13,569 bases of DNA from CAYRML01 sp964425485 (GCA_964425485.1 CAYRML010000038.1:1-13569), one strand, 5' to 3'. Counted from the first letter of the stretch, positions 1 through 5,716 are shown. Numbers and translations: made by a program. The notes: generated by a model from the letters alone, not told the origin.

Positions 1-808
1 TAACGAGGCATGGTATTTCCCTTTTGCTGAATGATTCTATTATCTGCGCCCTATTTTCCGTCTGACCGGTTACAGCAACCGCTCCCGGTATTCTTTTTGC
101 TATTTCTTCGGCATGTTTAACACCACTGGCAAAAATTAGCGTGGCACCTTTGGCATATCTTTTATAAGCCTCAGCTATTCCATCATTGAGAAAATCAGTA
201 TTGATCGCATCCTCTAATTCTCCGGGAGCATAATCACCCATCCTTGTGGCAACATGGGATAGATCATAACCAATATTAGCTCTAAGGCAATAAATATCAC
301 TCAGATATCCGTTTTTGATACCCCATTTTAAATCACGTTGAAAAATAATATCTTGAAAGATATCATCAAGCCTGACATTATCTCCTCTGTTGGGTGTAGC
401 TGTGAAGCCTAAATGCAACCTTGGCGAAAAGTGATCATATATTCTTCTATAAGTTTTCGCTGCCGCATGATGCGCTTCATCGGTAATCAAGATATCGAAT
501 TCTTTCGGATCAAACCGATGTAAGCGTCTGGTTAAGCTTTGTATAGATGCCGAAACAACTTCTTCACCGTCGCTTGATTTAATGGATTGTTCAACCCCGA
601 AAGAACAATCAAAATATTTTTTAGGCTGATACACAAGCTCTTCACGATGTGATAATATAAGCATTCTTCCTCGACGGGGAATATTAGCAAAGGTCACTGT
701 TTTACCTAATCCAGTTGCCATCTGTATAAGATAGCTGCCCCGGTGGGGCAAGCTATCTATACATTCTTTTTGATATGGCCTCAATTTAAAGTTGGATGTT
801 ATCGGCAT
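1..808 (-). CDS. DEAD/DEAH-box superfamily 2 helicase, C-terminus cut by window edge
   Basis: The reading frame opens with ATG at 808 and runs off the left edge after about 269 codons. Visible motifs are a Q-motif-like LRPYQKEC near residue 9, motif I ATGLGKT (31-37), motif II DEAHH (110-114) and motif III TATP (136-139). The start of the second RecA lobe follows (TLIFASGVKHAEEIA). This is an SF2 ATP-dependent DNA helicase of the kind found in phage replication modules. The start overlaps the end of the DUF669-like gene by 23 bp and has GGTG upstream, so translational coupling is likely. About 150-200 C-terminal residues, including motifs V and VI, should lie outside the window. Helicase identity is secure; the exact role (origin unwinding or recombination) is inferred from context. 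Confidence 0.85.
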   Translation of the reverse strand, partial: MPITSNFKLRPYQKECIDSLPHRGSYLIQMATGLGKTVTFANIPRRGRMLILSHREELVYQPKKYFDCSFGVEQSIKSSDGEEVVSASIQSLTRRLHRFDPKEFDILITDEAHHAAAKTYRRIYDHFSPRLHLGFTATPNRGDNVRLDDIFQDIIFQRDLKWGIKNGYLSDIYCLRANIGYDLSHVATRMGDYAPGELEDAINTDFLNDGIAEAYKRYAKGATLIFASGVKHAEEIAKRIPGAVAVTGQTENRAQIIESFSKREIPCLV

Positions 809-1262
809 CTGCATCACCTATCCAAGAATTAGAAGCAACACCATTTGGCATAGTATTGTTTTGTTCAACCCATGCAGGCAATTCTTCTTGTTTGCGTTTG
901 GTAAGGAAGTATGATACTTTTGCTTGCGGATCACCATTATACGTTTCATGTTTGATTCTGGCAGCACCAACTTTTCCGATCCAATTTTGCAAGTTTAAAT
1001 CTCCCTGTTTAATGCCAAAGCTTTCATAAATAGAACCCAGGTTTTGATTGGTAATTTGTGGTTTATCTGGCATAAATACTATGTAGTGCCATAAGCTTCC
1101 GCTATGTCCTGACACTTCGAGTATCATTTCAATCATATCGTTGCCGCTTTTGGATTGTTTTTCTTTGGCATCGGCAATCCTTACTCTATGATTTCCTACC
1201 GGGATAATAGCAAAAACACCGTTTTCATTGTAATCGTTAGCATCGTAATTCCAATTAACCAT
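786..1262 (-). CDS. DUF669-like phage protein (putative ssDNA-binding role)
   Basis: This 158-aa protein has the features I associate with the phage DUF669 family: a basic RVRI.DA.EK segment with SKSGN (about residues 26-41), LWHYIVF (58-64), NQNLGSIYESFGI (72-84) and NWIGKVGAARIKHE (93-106). Such proteins sit beside Sak4-type ATPases and helicases in early operons. They are usually thought to act on or bind single-stranded DNA, but the function is not proven in general. The acidic tail (IGDADADNIQL) resembles the acidic C-terminus of single-strand binding proteins. The ATG has a strong GAGGAGG about 8 bases upstream and overlaps the preceding gene by 8 bp (ATGGTTAA). Family assignment is from memory of the motifs. 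Confidence 0.75.
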   Translation of the reverse strand: MVNWNYDANDYNENGVFAIIPVGNHRVRIADAKEKQSKSGNDMIEMILEVSGHSGSLWHYIVFMPDKPQITNQNLGSIYESFGIKQGDLNLQNWIGKVGAARIKHETYNGDPQAKVSYFLTKRKQEELPAWVEQNNTMPNGVASNSWIGDADADNIQL

Positions 1263-1917
1263 TTATAATTACCTCCTCTGCTTTACAGCCTTTTCTTTCA
1301 TCTATTTGATTTTTTGCATATATATTTTTGGTTGCCTCCAAGCGGCAAGCCCTTACCCCTTCAGATGTAATTTCCAAATGAGCAACCACATCACATAAGC
1401 CGCATATGTTATCACAGATTTTAGCCTGAATTTTAGGAATAAAGCGGCTGTATTGTTCGCCTGTTGGGGCAGTCACCTGCTCCACGTTTTCCCATGCCGT
1501 CAAAATAATGTTGGCATTGAGGCTTTTCAAGAGGCGCAGCGAATTAACAAGCTTGAATTGCATCCTCTGGTAATCCCCCATGGCCGGCACTCCGTCATTC
1601 TTCCCATTGGCGCCGTACTCCGATAAAATGCAGCGTTCAAGTTCACTGATATTGTCAACAGCGATATTATCATACTTATGCCCTTTAAGTAATGTCTGCA
1701 AAGCATTTTCCCAGCTGACCATAGTGTTTACGTTGTCGATATAAGCAATATCAATGTTGGCCTTACCTTTTAATACTCCGGTTGTCCTATCGACATCCAG
1801 CACCAGGGTTTTACCCGGCAGGCTCCCCAAAGCCGTGGTTTTACCTACTCCAGGCGCTGCGTAGATCAAGTAGGCGCCTTTGCTTTTCGTAATATCTTTG
1901 GCATTAATTATCCGCAT
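1255..1917 (-). CDS. RecA-like AAA ATPase, Sak4-like phage recombination protein
   Basis: This 220-aa P-loop ATPase has Walker A APGVGKTT (residues 21-28), the strand LVLDVD (38-43), a Walker B-like YDNIAVDNI (82-90), and a sensor-like strand ANIILTAWENVE. The core is a short RecA fold without extra domains, which fits the phage Sak4 / AAA_24 group. Known members promote single-strand annealing or RecA-like recombination with a partner SSB. The neighbouring DUF669-like protein could be that partner. The start ATG overlaps the nuclease stop by 10 bp and is preceded by an AAGGATGAAG ribosome site. A generic phage nucleotide-binding protein annotation would be the cautious alternative. Confidence 0.7.
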   Translation of the reverse strand: MRIINAKDITKSKGAYLIYAAPGVGKTTALGSLPGKTLVLDVDRTTGVLKGKANIDIAYIDNVNTMVSWENALQTLLKGHKYDNIAVDNISELERCILSEYGANGKNDGVPAMGDYQRMQFKLVNSLRLLKSLNANIILTAWENVEQVTAPTGEQYSRFIPKIQAKICDNICGLCDVVAHLEITSEGVRACRLEATKNIYAKNQIDERKGCKAEEVIING

Positions 1918-2678
1918 AGTTCTTCATCCTTTCTGGCCTTTTTTTCATAACCTATCAAAAATTCAGGATCATAATTTAAGCAGATACTGGCAAATGAGCA
2001 GCGCATGATCTTACAATTCGATGGATTGCAATAGAAATGTTTACAGGATCTTATTTCTTTGGCCAGGGTGACAAGTTCTTGCTTTTTCTCAGCCAATTCT
2101 GCTTTGGTCCTAACAACCGTAAACATTCTGATTTTAGTTTCGTCATACCACTCCATGCAACGCTGAGTGTATTCTTCTGCCGTTTCGCTGGATTTCTGGC
2201 GAATAGTAGGTTTTTGACAAACTGTATAAGTAAGCTTGTCCGTGTCCAAAGCAAGCATATATATTGCAACCTGTTCATCCCAATTCAGCTTATAAATATA
2301 ATCATCATCGGGAGGAACCCCGGCAGTTTTATGCTCGACTGGGATGCCGTTGCTTTGAATCCCATCAATTTTACCCTTAAGATAAATACCATGAGCAAGC
2401 TTGATTTTGAATTCCTTCTCAGCTTCCACAATATCAATTTGTGGATAGATAAAGTTTTGAAAAGCTAAAGCCATGGCATCAGTTTTATCATTGGTCCGCT
2501 CGAAAGAGCCCGTTTTAATAAGCTGTTCCAATTTATCATGATAGGATGATCCTATCTCTAAAGCCTCTGCTTTTTGCAAGGGTTTAAGCATTTCAATATA
2601 TGACAGCTCATATTGCCTGCGGCAGGCTTTATATGTTTTCACTTGTGAGGATGTTATTTCTATTGTCCTACTTGGCAT
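1908..2678 (-). CDS. PD-(D/E)XK nuclease, Cas4/RecB-like, probable Fe-S cluster
   Basis: This 256-aa protein shows the PD-(D/E)XK nuclease pattern: His47 in GSSYH, Asp105 in LKGKIDG, Glu115-x-Lys117 in VEHKT, and a Q136-x3-Y140 motif. One N-terminal cysteine (C19, YKACRRQ) and three C-terminal cysteines (C222-x4-C227-x5-C233) match the split four-cysteine layout of the [4Fe-4S] clusters of AddB and Cas4 nucleases. C217 is an extra cysteine close by. The likely job is 5' or 3' end resection feeding the annealing ATPase encoded directly downstream. There are no cas genes or repeats nearby, so this is a phage recombination nuclease and not a CRISPR Cas4. The start has AAGGAGGG 9 bases upstream and lies inside the previous gene (19-bp overlap). 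Confidence 0.8.
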   Translation of the reverse strand: MPSRTIEITSSQVKTYKACRRQYELSYIEMLKPLQKAEALEIGSSYHDKLEQLIKTGSFERTNDKTDAMALAFQNFIYPQIDIVEAEKEFKIKLAHGIYLKGKIDGIQSNGIPVEHKTAGVPPDDDYIYKLNWDEQVAIYMLALDTDKLTYTVCQKPTIRQKSSETAEEYTQRCMEWYDETKIRMFTVVRTKAELAEKKQELVTLAKEIRSCKHFYCNPSNCKIMRCSFASICLNYDPEFLIGYEKKARKDEELCG

Positions 2679-2908
2679 TTGACAAAACCCTCCTTATTGC
2701 TTATACTGATAGTACCTTTACTTTTTAGCAGCCATACCATGTCAGACACATCACGCTCTATTTTGTCCTGATGCCGCCGCTCAAGAATAGCCTCTCTTAC
2801 GCCCTTTAACAAGGAGGTAACCCTGTATTCATTTGGTTTTATGGTATAATCTTGCTGAGCCAGGCTGACAAACGGGGCAGGCAACCCCAGTTCATTGGTT
2901 ATTATCAT
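2660..2908 (-). CDS. Conserved phage protein of unknown function, 82 aa, possibly a truncated nuclease N-terminus
   Basis: The product begins MIITNELGLPAPFVSLAQQD and continues through VTSLLKGVREAILERRH and a DVSDMVWLL segment. From memory this resembles the first 70 or so residues of larger phage nuclease-like proteins, in which SDMVWLL is followed by a GxxxH motif. Here the similarity stops at WLLKSKG and the protein ends within 20 residues, so it may be a truncated relative or a free-standing domain. It overlaps the nuclease gene downstream by 19 bp and the frameshifted small gene upstream by 17 bp. The ATG has GGTG about 6 bases upstream and GGAGG farther away. No catalytic residues can be assigned. 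Confidence 0.65.
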   Translation of the reverse strand: MIITNELGLPAPFVSLAQQDYTIKPNEYRVTSLLKGVREAILERRHQDKIERDVSDMVWLLKSKGTISISNKEGFVKCQVGQ

Positions 2909-3120
2909 TATTCACACCGCCCTCCGTGTCCCTAAATTTACATTTTTTCATTGCATCAGCTAACGAATAGTGGCATCCTTCTTTTGGCTCTTTTAGTTCA
3001 TTCAATTCTTTTTCGGCTTTGCAATACTGGTTAATAACTTGAGTCAGCTTGATGCTTATCTATATCCTTCTGCATTTGGCCTAAGGCGATCATGATATCA
3101 GCGATTGTTATATTATTCAT
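2892..3120 (-). pseudogene. Small early-operon gene with an apparent +1 frameshift
   Basis: An ATG at 3120 with GGAGG 7 bases upstream overlaps the stop of the previous gene as ATGA. It opens a frame reading MNNITIADIMIALGQMQKD and then hits TAA at 3031-3033. A second frame, open from about 3060, reads IKLTQVINQYCKAEKELNEL and continues to TGA at 2892-2894, overlapping the next gene by 17 bp. Joining the frames near 3034-3060 gives one helical, charged protein of about 75 residues that fills the gap between two genes exactly as elsewhere in this operon. The second frame has no ATG until late and no good ribosome site. This suggests a single-base insertion, a sequencing error, or much less likely programmed frameshifting. 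If the first frame alone is expressed it is 29 aa. Confidence 0.6.
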
Positions 3121-3512
3121 TTGCTTACCTCCTTAAATTTAAGCTCATGGTCATTGGCCACATAAAACAATTCTCGCTCTTTATCCCAGAGCAGGTTATA
3201 ATAGCCAATCCAATCTGATGTAATGCCCAACTGATCCATTGGCAGTCGGCACGTCACTCGCTTACTGCGGCCATCTTCCCGCCCACTTAGCATATAGCCG
3301 GTTTTTTCATCAGCAGCCTTAAAATACAACCTGCTACCTAGTTTAGCGGCAACTATGTATTTACACCCCAAAATTGCAAGGGCTCTCCCCGAAAAGGATA
3401 ATGCAGCCGATTTCCTCGAATTGATTAATGTTAAGCTCAAGTCTACATCTAAACTGGTGCGCTTATTGACTGATTGTTTACATATAAATTTTAAATCGTT
3501 ATTATTTGACAT
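3117..3512 (-). CDS. Hypothetical protein, 131 aa
   Basis: I do not recognise this protein. It is soluble in appearance, with no signal or membrane segment. It starts MSNNNDLKFICKQSVNK, has alternating beta-like stretches (KYIVAAKLGSRLYFKAA) and ends in KFKEVSK. The ATG has AAGGAGG 7 bases upstream. The stop overlaps the ATG of the next small gene (ATGA), so it is translationally coupled inside the early operon. The position, upstream of the nuclease and annealing ATPase, suggests an early phage function, but nothing in the sequence defines it. Confidence 0.75.
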   Translation of the reverse strand: MSNNNDLKFICKQSVNKRTSLDVDLSLTLINSRKSAALSFSGRALAILGCKYIVAAKLGSRLYFKAADEKTGYMLSGREDGRSKRVTCRLPMDQLGITSDWIGYYNLLWDKERELFYVANDHELKFKEVSK

Positions 3513-3529
3513 TTGACAACCTCCTTAAT

Positions 3530-3619
3530 TTATAAGATAATAATGGTACCTATGGTTTCTGCTGCCAGTGGCAGCTCGCCGTCTTGTTCTAGCAAGGCGG
3601 CTTTTTTATGCTTGTTCAT
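3530..3619 (-). CDS. Candidate small ORF, 29 aa
   Basis: An ATG at 3619 is preceded by AGGAAGG at 7 bases and starts a 29-codon frame reading MNKHKKAALLEQDGELPL and ending in a hydrophobic TIIIL. It fits neatly between the TM-protein stop (18 bp before) and the next gene (17 bp after its stop, which directly precedes that gene's ribosome site). Packing and ribosome site argue for translation. Against it, most of the ORF is covered by two perfect or near-perfect hairpins (3561-3575 and 3578-3601), so it could be a structured spacer and not a gene. Confidence 0.45.
   Translation of the reverse strand: MNKHKKAALLEQDGELPLAAETIGTIIIL
3578..3607 (+). terminator. Intrinsic terminator shape reading rightward, against the early operon
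   Basis: GCCGTCTTG (3578-3586) pairs with CAAGGCGGC (3593-3601) through 9 bp including one G-T pair, around a 6-nt loop, followed by six T. A second inverted repeat, GCTGCCA-G-TGGCAGC (3561-3575), lies just upstream. On the + strand this is a good terminator shape and would block antisense transcription into the early operon. In the - strand mRNA it is two tandem hairpins inside the candidate 29-aa ORF. Confidence 0.5.
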
Positions 3620-3637
3620 ATATGTACCTTCCTTTCC

Positions 3638-3808
3638 CTAAAATATCCACGCCTTCAACATCTGCCACCCAAAGTAACTAACCACCACAACCAGCGTCAA
3701 GAAGCAAATATCATCCTTATGCAGCTCTATCTGATAGAGCTTGTCCAATATGTAGTCACCAGCTCGATCTATCCGGCTCTTCTTTGCTTTTTTGCGCAAT
3801 GTGAGCAT
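3638..3808 (-). CDS. Small single-pass membrane protein, 56 aa
   Basis: I place the start at the internal ATG at 3808 and not at the in-frame ATG at 3904, because the upstream part of the frame is better explained by the overlapping zinc-ribbon gene. The 3808 ATG has GGAG 8 bases upstream (CGGAGAACTACAT). The protein has a basic N-terminus (LRKKAKKSRIDR), an amphipathic stretch, and one hydrophobic segment at about residues 34-52 (ICFLTLVVVVSYFGW) close to the C-terminus. It may be a phage membrane-active or host-modifying peptide; it lacks an obvious holin context. If the longer start were used the protein would be 88 aa. Confidence 0.55.
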   Translation of the reverse strand: MLTLRKKAKKSRIDRAGDYILDKLYQIELHKDDICFLTLVVVVSYFGWQMLKAWIF

Positions 3809-3900
3809 ATGTAGTTCTCCGTGCTTACATGCAGACTGATTGTCCACCGCTTGCCGCATACCGTGCAGCGGGCTTTTTTGATGTTCTCTGCTCGTTTCAT
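3769..3900 (-). CDS. Small zinc-ribbon protein, 43 aa, overlapping the membrane-protein gene
   Basis: The frame starting at ATG 3900 encodes MKRAENIKKARCTVCGKRW, then ENYICSHCAKKQRRAG and TAG at 3769. The CxxC-x16-CxxC pattern (C12, C15, C32, C35) with basic flanks is a typical zinc-ribbon or zinc-finger, likely binding nucleic acid. The 88-aa frame that starts 4 bases earlier has no such pattern in this stretch. The AGGAGG ribosome site is 12 bases from this ATG and 8 from the ATG at 3904, so spacing is long; that is the main weakness. The gene would overlap the TM-protein gene by 40 bp in another frame. Confidence 0.55.
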   Translation of the reverse strand: MKRAENIKKARCTVCGKRWTISLHVSTENYICSHCAKKQRRAG

Positions 3901-3916
3901 ACATTTTTGATACCTC

Positions 3917-4123
3917 CTAACCTTGCATATATTTAATTACACTCTCGGCTACATCTTCATAAAAATATCGCTTGCCCGTACCCTTGCCTATCTCAGGCAG
4001 GCTGGCAACCATGCGGGCTGCCTTATTTTTGCCAATGCCAAGATAATGCTGGATGTCGGTTTGGGATAACAGTGCATGATATTTACGATATATGTCATCT
4101 GCTATTTGCCGTTTAGTTGCCAT
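3917..4123 (-). CDS. Small helix-turn-helix, excisionase-like DNA-binding protein
   Basis: This 68-aa protein contains LSQTDIQHYLGIGKNKAARM (about residues 19-38), which reads as a helix-turn-helix, followed by a GKRYFYEDVAESVIKYM segment like the wing and last helix of excisionase/MerR-type small phage regulators. It is the second gene of the leftward early operon, directly after the Cro-like protein, and has a GGAGG 7 bases before the ATG. It could be the recombination directionality factor for the integrase or a further early regulator; sequence alone does not decide. Confidence 0.65.
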   Translation of the reverse strand: MATKRQIADDIYRKYHALLSQTDIQHYLGIGKNKAARMVASLPEIGKGTGKRYFYEDVAESVIKYMQG

Positions 4124-4153
4124 AATGCAACCTCCTTTCTGTTATATGGCGGC

Positions 4154-4369
4154 TTAACAGATTTTTTCGTTTATACCAAATAAATCGTTAGGTGTTACTT
4201 CCAATACCGCAGCCAATGAGAGAATATTAGATTCACGAATAATTTTTCTTCCGTTTAACATATCGCTAAGCATGTTAGGGGTTAATCCAGCACGTTCAGC
4301 AACAACACATTTTTTTATGCCCTTCTTCTGTATTATTTCTGAAAGGTTTTTTGCAATAATAGATTCCAT
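4154..4369 (-). CDS. Cro-like XRE-family regulator
   Basis: This 71-aa protein is a single Cro/CI-type helix-turn-helix domain: NLSEIIQKKGIKK, then CVVAERAGLTPNMLSDMLNGRK (helices 2 and 3) and a LEVTPNDLFG end typical of the XRE fold. It is the first gene transcribed from the leftward early promoter and is divergent from the repressor, which is the usual place of Cro. It probably binds the same operators and represses the lysogeny promoter, starting the lytic programme. The ATG has AAAGGAGG 7 bases upstream. Confidence 0.85.
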   Translation of the reverse strand: MESIIAKNLSEIIQKKGIKKCVVAERAGLTPNMLSDMLNGRKIIRESNILSLAAVLEVTPNDLFGINEKIC

Positions 4370-4386
4370 TTATGTACCTCCTTTCT

Positions 4387-4464
4387 GTTCAGTATTATTG
4401 AACCCAATACTATAATACGACAATATTACTGACATGTCAACAAATAAAATCAATAATATTGAAC
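4387..4464. promoter_or_regulatory. Three phage operators, about 30-bp phased
   Basis: Three 17-bp pseudopalindromes share the core TCARTAWTAYTGA or close variants: GTTCAGTATTATTGAAC (4387-4403), CGACAATATTACTGACA (4418-4434) and AATCAATAATATTGAAC (4448-4464). Centres are at 4395, 4426 and 4456, spacings of 31 and 30 bp, about three helical turns, which puts them on one face of the DNA. The first covers the leader just after the leftward -10, the second the leftward spacer, and the third sits 8 bp upstream of the rightward -35. They are the probable binding sites of the repressor and the Cro-like protein. Confidence 0.75.
4412..4440 (-). promoter_or_regulatory. Leftward early promoter (PL-like)
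   Basis: On the - strand, TTGACA (4440-4435) and TATTAT (4417-4412) are separated by 17 bp, 11 of 12 consensus bases. It reads into the Cro-like gene and the early operon, with a leader of roughly 35 bases. Its spacer is exactly filled by the middle operator, so repressor binding there should block it. Confidence 0.8.
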
Positions 4465-4472
4465 TTTTTTTA

Positions 4473-4501
4473 TTGACATTTTAAAATTTACAATATAAAC
4501 T
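4473..4501 (+). promoter_or_regulatory. Rightward lysogeny promoter for the repressor
   Basis: TTGACA (4473-4478) is followed after 17 bp by TAAACT (4496-4501), or after 15 bp by TATAAA (4494-4499). The perfect -35 with a weak -10 or short spacing resembles an activator-assisted promoter. The adjacent operator at 4448-4464 could let the repressor stimulate its own synthesis. The leader to the repressor ATG would be short, about 15 bases. Confidence 0.65.
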
Positions 4502-4522
4502 ATTAAACAAGAGGTGGTAAAA

Positions 4523-4894
4523 ATGGGATTTAAAGAAAGATTAAAAGAAGCAAGAGAGCAAAAAGGTTATACACAGACACAATTAGCCGAAATGGTTGGT
4601 GTTACAAAATCAGCAATCGCCAACTATGAAACAGGCGTCAGCTCTGCAAAAGAACAGGTGCTTATAAAGTTGATGGAGCATCTTGGAGTGGATGCTAATT
4701 TTTTATGGCAAGATGAAATGAAAGAGCGCACAGAAAAAAATATATCGTTATCTAATAGAGAATCTGAACTCATAAAAAAATACCGCTCACTGAATGAGAG
4801 CGGCAAAAATAAGGTGGATGATTATATCAATGATTTACTTGATTGTAAAAAATATACCACAGAAGATTGCGAATACTCGGAAGAGATATGCTAA
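4523..4894 (+). CDS. CI-like XRE-family phage repressor
   Basis: I start at ATG 4523, which has GAGGTGG 5 bases upstream; a GTG at 4514 overlaps that ribosome site and is unlikely. The 123-aa product has an N-terminal helix-turn-helix (MGFKERLKEAREQKGYTQTQ, then LAEMVGVTKSAIANYETG) followed by LGVDANFLW, a standard XRE domain. The short C-terminal part (SNRESELIKKYRSLNESGKNKV) is the alpha-helical tail seen in small Bacillota phage repressors without a LexA-type peptidase domain. Induction therefore would not be by RecA-stimulated self-cleavage; an ImmA-like protease or another signal is needed, and no ImmA gene is present here. It is transcribed with the lipoprotein and probably the integrase. 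Confidence 0.88.
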   Translation: MGFKERLKEAREQKGYTQTQLAEMVGVTKSAIANYETGVSSAKEQVLIKLMEHLGVDANFLWQDEMKERTEKNISLSNRESELIKKYRSLNESGKNKVDDYINDLLDCKKYTTEDCEYSEEIC

Positions 4895-4906
4895 TGTGCT
4901 CATATT

Positions 4907-4920
4907 CCCGACAAGTCGGG
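4907..4920 (+). other. Small hairpin between repressor and lipoprotein genes
   Basis: CCCGA (4907-4911) and TCGGG (4916-4920) form a 5-bp GC-rich stem with loop CAAG. It is followed by TTAAAAATTAAATT and not by a run of T, so it is a poor terminator. It may trim expression between repressor and lipoprotein or simply stabilise the repressor message. Confidence 0.4.
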
Positions 4921-4948
4921 TTAAAAATTAAATTAGGAGGTAATAGAA

Positions 4949-5665
4949 ATGAAAAAAACATTATTGGCAGTAGTTATCACGGTATTAACAGTGTTTATGT
5001 TGGCTGGGTGTGGCGGTGAGCCAACCACGGCGCAGCCGGCAGCAACCACAGAAGAACAGCCGACTGTGAAAGTTGCATTTCAAGAACTCCAAAAGTATAC
5101 AAGCGTTACGGATTCACTTGAATGTGATTATTTGGCAGAGATTAAAAATACAAGCAATTCTCCTGTCAAAATAAGCAATGTATCAATAGAACTCAATGAT
5201 GTTAATGGTGAACTGATCGGTGTAACGGAATATGTTGGAATGCTCCCTGAAGTAATCAACCCGGGCAAATCAGCTTATATAATGGAAAATGTTTATAGTA
5301 GCACTCTTGGCGATTCTATTGCAGTTGATAATATTGGTGAAGCCACATTACGCTATGATATAAGCGAAGCAGAAGAACAAATTGCCCTATCCGTTGAACT
5401 ATCAGAAACTAAAATGCAAATAAATTCCTATGATCTGCCAGAGATGATCGGCCGCGTCACAAACATCGGCGATACCAATTTGGAAGATGTATATGTTGTT
5501 GGCATTATTAAAAATGCAGATGGTGTTTTGCAAAACATGCTCTTCACAATAATTAACAATCTGCCGGCAGGACAGGATGAATCATTTTCACAAATGGCTA
5601 TTTATGGGGATCCCGATACAGACTATGCCGCATCAACCATAGATTTTATAACATTTGTTCAATAA
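4949..5665 (+). CDS. Secreted lipoprotein encoded in the phage lysogeny module
   Basis: This 238-aa protein has a lipoprotein signal peptide: MKK, a hydrophobic stretch, and the lipobox L18-A-G-C21, so it should be processed at Cys21 and anchored outside the cytoplasmic membrane. A low-complexity TTAQPAATTEEQP linker follows. Two similar beta-rich segments come next (about 40-125 and 135-238), each with DYLAEIKNTSNSPVKISNV or MIGRVTNIGDTNLEDVYVVG patterns, as in FxLYD-type extracellular modules. The ribosome site is TTAGGAGG 7 bases upstream. It lies between repressor and integrase, so it should be expressed in the lysogen. A lipoprotein in this place is known from Streptococcus phage TP-J34 (Ltp), where it blocks superinfection; that role here is an inference from position and localisation only. 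Confidence 0.85.
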   Translation: MKKTLLAVVITVLTVFMLAGCGGEPTTAQPAATTEEQPTVKVAFQELQKYTSVTDSLECDYLAEIKNTSNSPVKISNVSIELNDVNGELIGVTEYVGMLPEVINPGKSAYIMENVYSSTLGDSIAVDNIGEATLRYDISEAEEQIALSVELSETKMQINSYDLPEMIGRVTNIGDTNLEDVYVVGIIKNADGVLQNMLFTIINNLPAGQDESFSQMAIYGDPDTDYAASTIDFITFVQ

Positions 5666-5682
5666 TGCAAATATAAATAAAA

Positions 5683-5716
5683 AAGCCCCTCCCCGACTGC
5701 CATCGGAGAAGGGCTT
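5683..5716. terminator. Hairpin terminator, T-run on the minus side
   Basis: AAGCCC (5683-5688) pairs with GGGCTT (5711-5716), extended inward by CCGA/TCGG and a few further pairs with mismatches. On the - strand the stem is followed by a run of seven T, making a good terminator against transcription coming from the integrase side. On the + strand it is followed by ATAGG only, so it is leaky for lipoprotein transcripts, which may allow some read-through into the integrase. Confidence 0.6.

Noticed and set aside
2037..2468. 143-codon + strand ORF
   Set aside because: Antisense to the PD-(D/E)XK nuclease with its catalytic motifs; no ribosome site and no family features.
1908..2678. CRISPR-associated Cas4
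   Set aside because: No repeats, cas1 or cas2 in the window; neighbours are phage recombination genes.
3809..3904. N-terminal 32 codons of the 88-codon frame as part of the membrane protein
   Set aside because: The same bases in another frame encode a clear CxxC...CxxC zinc ribbon, and a separate ribosome site precedes the ATG at 3808.
4404..4417. A fourth operator between the first two
   Set aside because: CCAATACTATAATA keeps too few of the core bases and breaks the 30-bp spacing; it overlaps the leftward -10.
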